From: Parelaphostrongylus tenuis
Lineage: Eukaryota; Nematoda; Chromadorea; Rhabditida; Metastrongylidae
Direction of reading: 5' to 3'
DNA length: 64,000 nucleotides
Assembly: GCA_019055375.1 (NCBI GenBank)
Contig: JAHQIW010006965.1
Coordinates: 248,001 to 312,000 of the forward strand
The position numbers were made by a program, and so were the translations under genes. How positions within the stretch are numbered: the stretch's first letter is position 1; every line of letters starts with the position of its first letter. Shown one piece after another: positions 54,821 through 64,000 of this stretch. A model generated the notes under the pieces. That model was not told the DNA's origin, made no database searches, and worked only from the letters and a program-made list of their open reading frames with translations.

Positions 54821-55002
54821 TTTCCTACACTCATTCTTCAACGTCTCCGTCATAGCTATAAGCCACCAACCGTTTATAGGTTTGGACGGGTAAGCAATAT
54901 CGCTATGTAAACCCAGTAAAGCCGACAACCGTTGCGATATTATTACTCAGTATTTTCTTATGTCTTTACTACTTTTTCTCAATGTTATGATGTTTCAAAT
55001 AT

Positions 55003-55110
55003 ACCTAAGAGAACTGAGTGGTGAGCAAAACCAACCTCTGACAGAAGGTGAACCCGCATTTCAGTCATACCGGTGTTTCGTGCTGCCACTACACCACCGT
55101 GGCACCATGA
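55003..55110 (-). repeat. tRNA-like SINE, family 2, cluster copy 3
   Basis: Shares CCTAAGAGAACTGAGTGGTG and AGGTGAACCCGCATTTCAG. An ATGATGATGATG tract follows directly. Confidence 0.65.
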
Positions 55111-58100
55111 TGATGATGATCATGAGGAACAACTAGCCGAGAGGGAAATTTATATTTGAAAATATGTCCATCTACGATATGACGAACATTTTTACGCCCA
55201 CAGCCAGCAGCAACAGCGACTTCCGCGAGCGGTACATGGCGATGGGGACAGTAGCAGCGCTTCATGGGCGAAACTGAGCCATACATCATCACCTGACCCG
55301 AATGTCGTCAGGCTGAAGTGACTATAACACCGATATATTCTTCTTCTTCACTCTACGCTTTCTATTCATCTCTAGATACCTCTTTTAGAGAGATTTCACC
55401 TCTTATTATGAATTCTGACTCGAAACATTTACTTCCAGTGACCGTATGCGGTGATATTTCTATGCATTCTCACTAAAAATAGACAGAGTTAATTGTCTGT
55501 TTATCAAGATATAAGTGAGTTAAAAAAATGGGCAGATTGGGGCAAGCTCAAGCCAGTCTAGGATGTCTGTAATAATTACTTTGCTAAAAAGTAAAATATG
55601 AGCTAGTCAATACTATGGTGTTTAAAAACACAGCTATTTTTATGTTCCCTTAAGACATCAATCATCTTCACCATTCACCATCAGCTGATACTTATTCGTT
55701 TCCTATTCTAGTAAATATTCTTCTGGCTTTTTATTGTTCTCCTGTTGTTATCAATTCTTTCTGCCATCTCGTTTGTTCCCGTAATCTTTCAAGATAATCA
55801 TTTACGATTTTCGCTACCAACAAACAACTTTTTTCGTATTTCTGACGGAATATGGCCATCTAAAATTTCGTTTTTTCGCTCTAATATCTTATTTACGGAT
55901 TCCACACTTTGGAACAATCTATTCGTTTTCAGAGATTTCTAAACGATAATTGCTGAACCAGTCGAAATTCGCAACAAGTGAGACGTTACGGGCACTCATC
56001 CAGCTTCTGTACTTTTTATTTTTGTTTTGACTAATACAGATGGATTCGTCGGATAATCGAAAAAGGTGTGTCTTCCTCATTTCAGATTATCAGTCTTCCT
56101 AGCCATTCTTTGTGCTATTAATTTTTATCTAACCGTATCGATCCAGTTTCCGCACATCATCATCCGCCATCAAAACGTTTTCCAATAATTTACGTCTCTT
56201 ACAATTCTCGATCCTCATTGGAATTTTAGTATATCTCAGCATTGAGCGGATTTTCTGGTAGTGAAACATTGAAATCAAAACATAAAAACCGGTATTGATT
56301 TTTTTGAAATATAAAAATACCTTAAAATCGCCCATTAACCTCTTAACGACGACTTATCACAGCGTGACTGGTTGTCGCATTGAAAACCATTGAATGAGTT
56401 ATGAGTAATCACTTTAAAGGTAAAGGGGGAAAAAGGGTGGGGAGAGAAGATGGGGTGGTTCCCTCCTGCAGCCCTCACTTCCAGTCACGTGTTGGGAACG
56501 CCCTAGCGTGACTTCTCTCCAGGATCATAACTTTGAACAACACGCAAAGGTTTCGAAGACTTCTGTGGTGGATGTATGGAAGAATATATATAGATTACAA
56601 GAAGTGTTTGAATCTGCACAGTAAATTGCGCTGACAGGGTTTGAAAGGTTCAAGGTGCTCAGAAAGGGCTATGACTGTCGCCTAGACGAAGGTATATTGA
56701 CCCTCATCGTCCATAAAAGGGTATAGACAAGAGTGTACGCAAGACCGTGTAAGGTTCAAACAAACGGAAAATGCTGTTTTTTGGCACAAGGTTGTTTGAG
56801 AGGTTTTTCTCTTTCCATTCAGGAGTATAGCATTGTTACTGTACGTTATATTTCTTACTCTGTACTGGATCAATTCCCTTTCCCCAACACTTTCCTTCAA
56901 TTACTACATTCTACTCGACTAAATCCTGCCAAACACGTTGCTGAGAGATTTAGACAAATTTTGCTAATTATTTTGAGTGCATTTCACTATTTTTTTTGTT
57001 GCTGACCATTTCCATTTGATAATTATAAAGCATCATAACAACTGGAAATTGAAGAAAAAACGTAAATTGTTAATCAATAGTTGCGCTTTTAGTGCTAACA
57101 ATGATAACATTTTTTCAAAAATCCGGATAATCCCTAGAATTTGGAGAATTTACGATGTTTACAGCTTTATAAACTTGTAGTAAAGACTGCCCTAATCATG
57201 TAGGAGTAGTTCATAAACGTCTTCAGTGTCTGCAATCTATAATATTCTTGAAGATCCATAGACTCTCAGTGTACTAGTGAGTTTTGCTCAGAAAAGAATT
57301 TTTTCATAATAATGTGTCAATAACAGCTTTCTACAAAGCATTCCTGAAATTCGATCTACATTCGACGAGGTGTAATGAAATACTCAATGTTCGCAAAGAA
57401 AGCTTTCGGAAACCACTCAATGTGTTCTTTTTTAAGGCATTTTGAGTTTCAAATTCCGTTCCTCACGGAACATTCCCTAATAATTCATTTCAAACAGTCA
57501 TGATCTAGATAGTTTTTGTTCTGTTTTCCAGGAATCAGTGATACTTTCAACGATTTTTGAAGACAAGTGTCGTAATTTGATTTATTTTAAATGTGTGTCG
57601 CAGAGTTTTTTGAGATACTCGGTAATAAAATCATAGTTGAATGTGTAGACAGAGGATTTATTTCGTTCGTTTTTGTTGTATGACCATCATAAATCACAAG
57701 AAATACGAAGAAGACATCTCTCTGTTGTGCATGTACTTGTCCTCTCTATTTTTGGCATATTGAAAACTTTTGTGTCTTCCATAAACCTGTGTATTTTGAC
57801 AGGCGACATCAAGATGTATTGCTCGGTTATTCAGAGCGAAATGACTTATATCTTTACCAATTTTCTTCTTCAAAACTTATGCATCAGTTCCAACCAAAAA
57901 ATATATAGCAGTGTTATATTTCAAATCTAATGAGTAGAATATCTTGATAGATGAATGTTAAGGTAAAAAATCAAGTTTGCCAATGCCACAGTTCGCCGAA
58001 CTTTGCCCTAAATAATTTCGACCATGTCATGTGGATAACGTAATTGTATCGTTACCATTACATTCCTGGTTTAGAATTGATTTTTTTTTCTGTTTCACAT

Positions 58101-60559
58101 CCTTAGAAAAAATAAAAAGCTGTCTGTCCACTTCTAAATCAAAAGAGCGATTTTCTTTAAATCGAAAGGATTAAAGAAAATAATTTTATAGCTGTTTTTG
58201 ATTTTGAAACTTGAGTGAGGTTGATATATCCTCCTCAGAATCATGGCTGACGTTCCGGCGACTTGTCTTTTTTCATGCATGCTGCTGGATGGGGGTCGAG
58301 CTTTTTCTGAAGGGATTTCTGGAGTACGATTCTAGGATATCACCACGTCTTCACCACTGATCGACGCCAACCTTTTTGAATTCGGAGAAGCACTTCTCGC
58401 ATAAGTCTGATTCCCATTTACCGAAACCGGAGAGAGGCTTGGCTGACCAGGGTCGGATGTGAATCGTTAGACTCACGCTCACTATTGAGCGGCGATATTT
58501 GGATAATAAAAATTTGAAAGTTCATCTTCACTCTCATGCGCGTTGTAGCAAACTCTCTGTTTTTTTTTCCTCCTTCATTAATTATTCACGGTAGTGGTCT
58601 GTTTCATGTATTGTGGCTTATATGAACTAATAATCTCCTGGATCAATACACCCCTAGGAAGTCTTATGTTTTTCGGCGATAGTCTGTTTTTATGAGAAAT
58701 CGATTCCACGGAAGAGATGGCTGCGGACACTGGTTTTTGTAATAGTCTTTATCATGTCCATCTCTTTCTCCGAGTTTTGCATTAATGTGTTATTTTCCTT
58801 GACCGCTCCTTGGCATAGAAATCTCTAACAAATACTTTGAAGGGTGTTTCGGATAACTTTCTCCGACTGGCTGCAGAACGGGTTGAATTTTCTCTCATCA
58901 GCTGTTCAGTTTAGTGATTAGCACCAAATGATATTTGAATTTCTTTTAACGCGGCAGTTGAGACGAAGAATTGTTAAGTGAGGTGACAAGATCTTTTACG
59001 AGTTGATTTGATGGGGAAAAGAAAGCGTACGACAGCGCCACCGACATTGAGCATTGGAATTTTTCCTTAGGAATGACAAGGATCTCGTCAGCTATCTAGG
59101 GTCTGTCAAAAGTCCCACTAATCGTCCTCTTATAGAGCGATCGCATGAAATTTCATGCAACGAGAGGCCTCAGGAAAAGCGTAAAGAGCATTCGCGTTTG
59201 GAAAGACTTGTACTGCTTGGTGCAGAGAGCAAGAAGATTTCCATGGCGTGTCGTGGGTGCTTTTCTCGATTGGTCCGTTTCTAATAACGTTTTATGCAAC
59301 ACAAAATCTGATTGCCTTTTTCTGGTTGTCTCACTGCTTGAATCTACATGGTAGCACCCTCTATTCAAAGTACTTGAAGACGTTTTTCATGATCAGTTTG
59401 GTGATTCGTCGTCCCTCGGCAGTACTCAAGAACAAGAACGTTGGTCTTTAGAGCTTTGCTCAAGTCGTCATCATAAGCAGCCATAGCTGGCCCTTACGAA
59501 TCAGAGCAATATATGTCTCCTCGTAACCAGTTTGTTGTCAAAATTGTGCTAACTCTGGTGGCTTACTCTACTCTAGGCTCCCGTTCGGGAAACGTCGATA
59601 TGAAGCTGCTTCCCAGGTGAGAGACCCTCCTAGTAAGATACATCGGCATCGAACATCTTGGAATAATCACTATCTGCAATAAGGCGGTAAACTTCCATGA
59701 ACGGCATAATGATCAATTGGATCAACTCATTTACTAGCTCCCAAACAAATGTATTTGCAGACTATGCTTAGTGCCAACCTTACAACTCGCAGTGTGCATA
59801 GATGTACTTGGATGCGACCAAATAATGATGCCTGTATCGTGAATGAAAAGAAAATTATATGCTGGAATAGTCTAACGTTTTCCCCTTCCAGTAGATTAAA
59901 ATAGATATGCTATGTTTAGAAACTAACTTGCAATGTATTCACTAGTGGCTCACTGGACCATAGGCCTAGATTCTCCAAAGTTTAAGCACCACCTTTTTCA
60001 ATGCTGTTTTTGCACCAAGTGCATTCACATGCTTTTAGAAGGGGTATGCACTTTAACCCGTCTTGTGGTAACAGAGTGACGTTTGTTCGTTTTTTTTTCT
60101 TGCATTCGCTGTCAAATGTACTTTCAAAGCACACAGCTAAAGGATTAGTTAGTGGTGCTTTCGACGAAGTAGAACGACTCACTTGCTACTTTCAAGAATG
60201 TCAGAGTGCCTGAATACCTATGTTAAACCATGTAAGTTTTTTCCCCCTTCCGGTATTCTTGCCCATCAATGTCGCTTAATTTTCACTCTAAAACTCTCCG
60301 CATCTCTCTCACAATCTTCTATCCATAGCCATGTGCAATTTTTTCTCAGTACATTAGATATTAATGCAAATATTTATACATAATTTCCAACCCATTTAAA
60401 ATAAAGTGCCATTTCCTCTCTAGCAGCAGTGTCTACTATTTTTTCAAAAAAGATTTTTCCACGAATTATTGAATGGTAAATGCAAATCTGCATGGAAGAT
60501 GATCGTTAGAAACGTTTGTGTTAAATAGTATGATAACATGTTTGAGCTTGTTGTAAGGT
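55111..60559. other. Intergenic, no gene recognised
   Basis: Five kilobases of AT-rich sequence with only short frames. A stretch at 58260-58500 has weak family-1 SINE words (GATCGACGCCAA, CCCATTTACCGAAACCGG). Nothing else can be supported. Confidence 0.45.
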
Positions 60560-60850
60560 CTGAAAAGGCACTTATACAGCTGACCAACTAGTGTTTCGCC
60601 CTTCCAAGCTCCTCAGTGGGGCGGTTCCTTTTGGTTTCGCTGATCCCTTAGAGATATACTCCTACATATAAAGGAATCGACGTCGAGTAACAAATCACCG
60701 CAAATCAGGTGACAAAATCCCCCGACATTGCAGTGACCACAGTCAAGTGCTTGTGGCTGCTCGACTGCATATTCAAACGTCATACTCTCGACTGTATATT
60801 TAAACGTCGCTCAAAGTAATGATAATCTGATACCGCTCGGTACTCATACC
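60560..60850 (-). mobile_element. Diverged relative of the hammerhead-ribozyme repeat
   Basis: On the - strand, CTGAGGA, GCT-TGGAAG-GGC, GAAA, CACTAG and TT keep the hammerhead order, and downstream words (ATCAGGTGAC, AAATATACAGTCGAG) sit where the main family has similar ones. Stem I pairing is poor. It appears to be an older subfamily. Confidence 0.5.
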
Positions 60851-61370
60851 TTTGTGCTCGACAAGCAATCGATTAATTACAAAAATTTCAAGAAAAGCTC
60901 TGGGCGCTATGACACGAAATCGCAAAGAGCATGACCGAAGTAGGAGTCATATCGCGACACGCTCTCTGCTCAGAAATTATTCCTGCAAAGGGTACACTAT
61001 GTCGAATATTCTAAAAGATCATTTGGAAATAATATTTTTCATATGAAATTTCGGTTCAAACATCAGTACTGTTCAACAGAATATAAAATTGGTCCCGAAG
61101 TTGAGAATATGGTGCAATGTGCAAATCTTCTGTGCCTTTTAATAAGGTATTTGTGCATAATTTCGCTATTATGTAATAAAATTGAAAGTCTCGCAACGAT
61201 GTCTAATCTTAGTTCAGCTGACAAGTGAACAATACCAGATTTTTTGCTACGGTTTGGTGTGACAATGGATGTCACACCGTGCTCTGTGGCGGCTCTTGTT
61301 TAGCTCTGTCCCCTTCTATGCTCCACGTTTGAAACATCGTGCACTGTTTATTGTACATATGTAGCTCTTA

Positions 61371-61676
61371 GAGCGCATGTGGCGCTGTGGTTAGAGGTGC
61401 TCTGCGTCGCCGTCTCACAAGGTCGATGGTTCGATCTTGCATTCATGATTCACCAATCCACCCCATCCCTTTGGTGCCGGTAAATTGGTACTGGACTGGT
61501 CACAGACATGTTTGGAAGGGTAAACAGCACTGACTCGCTGCAGCGGGAGCCCACCGCGAGTCACTGTAAAGACCAGATATGCATTCAGTCACCTCAAACG
61601 AAATTATTGAAGACGAATGCATGGCCATCCCTCAGAGACTGATCAACGCCAAGAGCTTAATCCTTTACCCTTTTGA
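61371..61676 (+). repeat. tRNA-derived SINE, family 1, full length
   Basis: GAGCGCATGTGGCGCTGTGG, A-box, GGTTCGATCTTGC (B-box), CGGTAAATTGGTACTGGAC, CGCGAGTCACTGTAAAG and CTTAATCCTTTACCC at the end. Confidence 0.87.
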
Positions 61677-62185
61677 TTGGCTCTTATCTGTGAGGAACTA
61701 ATCCACAACCAATCATATTCTCTCATCACTTTCTGGGGGTATGTAAGTTATGCTAGGAATATCATGGTGTCCACCTTGTGGTTTTGATATTCTCTCATCG
61801 CAGGCAGTTCCAAAAATTTATCATAACGATTCGGAACATTGCTGACCAAAATGGTGTTGCACACTGCGTGCGATTTAGTCTAGAGGAAAAGCATTTTCTC
61901 CATCTTTCAGAGCAGCCACACCGATTGACTATATAAAGTCTGATAAGGATATACATATTTTGAGCCATAGGTCTAGTGCTAATATAGGCGCCTATTTCGT
62001 CCTATTGGGACTCCATCAGTAGCACCCCTCCCGTCGTGTGTCCGCTCGAGCCCTTGAGGTGAAACAATCCTCCAAAGGAGACCGAGCGCCGAGTAAAATT
62101 AAGCACCGCAAAGTAGGATGATGTTATTACCTGACTTTGTGTGGTGACCGGCAGTCGAGCTTACGGCTTTTAAAATGAACTATAC

Positions 62186-62220
62186 TTCTGCTATCGACTG
62201 CTGAGCAGTCGATAGCAGAA
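62186..62220. repeat. Perfect 17-bp palindrome
   Basis: TTCTGCTATCGACTGCT, one central G, then its exact reverse complement. No repeat family or gene is attached to it here. Confidence 0.9.
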
Positions 62221-62631
62221 ATATATAAAGTCCTATTAACAATTTTCTGTGCTCCACAAAATTTTACCGCAGAATTTGACCCTTATAGATCTTATACCAG
62301 GCTACTGATAATTAGAAAAAGTTTACGAACAAACTCCCGTCCACCAAAACAAATGTCGGAAAAACTATGACACTTGCAGGTGTTGTACGAATGACTCTCG
62401 CAACTTCCTCATAACGCTTATACCACTTGTCACGAGAGTGTTTATGACATCGCGTGCCGCCCATTCAACCACGTTGTAGACTAAATCTGGCATCATTTAT
62501 TTATTTATTCCGATGTGAATCAAAATTCTTGTTTTTATGTGTGACACTCGACCCATGGTCGACTCAAATCATCGTTGTATTCCACTGCTGAATAGCAGGA
62601 AGATACTGATTGTTCGTACCCCCGTATTGGT

Positions 62632-63369
62632 GGGTTGAGGCAAAAAGTTCTGGGAACTTCTTAAAAGTTCCATTTTTTGACATCTTTGTATAGTTCTTAT
62701 TGATAGTCTTGTATATATTTATCTAGTTTATTAAATCCAGTTTCAAAATGCTTATTTAATAGTGTGATTTGCGTGTGGTGATCCGCCATTATTTGAGAAA
62801 GGTTTCCACGATTGTTGAAGCCGTCGATGAGACTAGAGAGGGTGAAAGTGCTGGTCGGAGACAAAAACGCATGCGGAAAGATGGTTCAAGCGATTCAAAG
62901 AAGGCAGTTTGATTTCGAGGATATGCCTTATTCCGGAGCGACCATCTGTTTTGGATGTAAGTGACTTGCAAGCCGCTTTGGATGCTGGTTCTCCATCGAA
63001 CACTCGTGAATTGATTGAAGATCTTGGTGTGTTTCGCAGGGACCGATGAGAGCAAGTTGCAGCAATCTGACTTCGTCCACAAAGAGTCTCGCCAGGACCC
63101 GCAAGAGAGTTATCAGACTATGGCGTCTTTCGCTCAATCCAACACTTTCTGAATGGCTCTCCATTTGAATCATTTAATGAAGTTGATGAAACATGTCAGA
63201 GTTTTCTAGAGCCAGCATGGTCCTTCAGCTGGTCCGGAATCACTCAGAAGATGGCAGAAAATCGTAGACAATGATGATCTAAATTTTGAAGAATATTTAT
63301 TATTTTTATTTTGATTCGCGCAAAAAAAATTAAACTCCCAAAAATTCCTCAGAACCTTCTGCTCAACCC
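62632..63369 (+). mobile_element. Mariner element relic with terminal repeats
   Basis: The left end GGGTTGAGGCAAAAAGTTCTG matches the right end inverted (GGGTTGAGCAGAAGGTTCTG). Between them the + strand shows HYLRKVS-like start, WFKRFKEG near 62885, PSVLDVSDLQAALDAG near 62945, NTRELIEDLGV near 63000 and RRWQKIVDNDDLNFEE near 63250. These are in mariner order but in different frames and with stops. The middle catalytic part is shortened. It is dead as a transposase. Confidence 0.8.
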
Positions 63370-64000
63370 TAGATATAATAAAAATCAAGGAAAGAATGCT
63401 ACCATAACTAGCTAATGAAGTTTGGATTAGTTTTATCTGCTTTAGTGACATTTCGAGATATCTCATTGCTTCGTTGTTCGTTTTGATCCTTAAGTTGTTT
63501 CGTTCAGTAATATAACGACTGATTATATTCTCACCTAGAATTACGTTAACTTTCAAGAGCTGATAAGCAATGTTGATAATTATTCATTACCGAAAGTATG
63601 ATGTGAGCGTATGTAGCGCTGTGGCTAGAGACGGTTCCAGAATTTGCTAATCCTTAATTTATATCGGCGCATCGGGCTCTTAAGGCCTTCAGCTCCTCCA
63701 GAAAGCAGGTTGATGCCAGGCTTTTCGGGGAGAACAGCAACATTGCCTTCGGAGAGCCATCGCAAACCATTATCTCAGGCTGAACTCAGCTTTCCCCACA
63801 ATGTTAACTCATTAGGTGCGGAGTGTATCGATTTTTCACACACATGTGTCAGCACAGTTGAAGGGGGATGCGACATAAAGGGTGCTGCCAGTGATGAATG
63901 CCTCTTTGCTCATGGCTGACAGGTTACTAAGTTTCGCAACATTTTTTATTGAGCTGTTCACTAGTTTTTGTTTTTATCCGTAACGACTACTTCTGAGCTT
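63370..64000. other. Right edge, no gene recognised
   Basis: A broken family-1 SINE start (GAGCGTATGTAGCGCTGTGG) is at 63606-63636. A 91-codon frame (63644-63919) has no recognised motif. Confidence 0.45.

Overview
The window looks like nuclear DNA of a nematode, probably a strongylid (hookworm-like) parasite. The evidence is short exons spread over kilobases, polypyrimidine-TTTCAG 3' splice sites, an AT-rich background, and dense mariner-type and tRNA-derived SINE repeats. The species is inference. Nothing suggests bacterial operons, CRISPR, rRNA or a virus.

Only two protein-coding genes can be supported, both on the + strand and both sodium-dependent phosphate transporters of the PiT/PHO4 (SLC20) family. 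Gene 1 enters from the left edge and ends at 1335; its last four exons are visible. Gene 2 runs from an ATG at 22590 to a TAA at 37575 in 15 exons. The four shared 3' exons begin and end in the same phases in both genes, so they are tandem paralogues about 21 kb apart. Gene 1 has Gln in place of His in the C-terminal STTH motif. Gene 2 has two extra G residues at the end of its penultimate exon that break the usual frame.

The rest is repeat-rich. The most interesting component is a family of about 318-bp units built around a type I hammerhead self-cleaving ribozyme (core CTGANGA, 3-bp stem II, GAAA, very short palindromic stem III, and stem I with an internal loop). Copies lie at 25.2-25.7, 27.5-28.1, 43.1-45.3, 50.0-50.4 and 51.3-51.8 kb, with a diverged relative at 60.6 kb. 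Two loci are partial tandems with periods of 318 and 319 bp, and several are divergent inverted pairs (- copy, then + copy). This resembles the small non-autonomous retrozymes and Penelope-like element terminal repeats known from other animals. A fragment resembling the Cys-rich part of a Penelope-like endonuclease lies at 15.5-15.76 kb. A fold-back element at 35.46-35.88 kb carries a second, different hammerhead-like motif in each arm.

Other repeats are six mariner relics (19.7, 24.7, 30.4, 30.8-31.4, 39.5 and 62.6 kb; three are MITE-like deletions that keep part of the transposase N-terminus), three tRNA-derived SINE families, a 356-bp tandem duplication at 9.03-9.74 kb, TA-rich microsatellites and several unnamed dispersed repeats. 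Many sit inside gene 2 introns. I see no supportable gene in 1.34-22.58 kb or 37.6-64 kb; the open frames there are short, unspliced and mostly overlap repeats.
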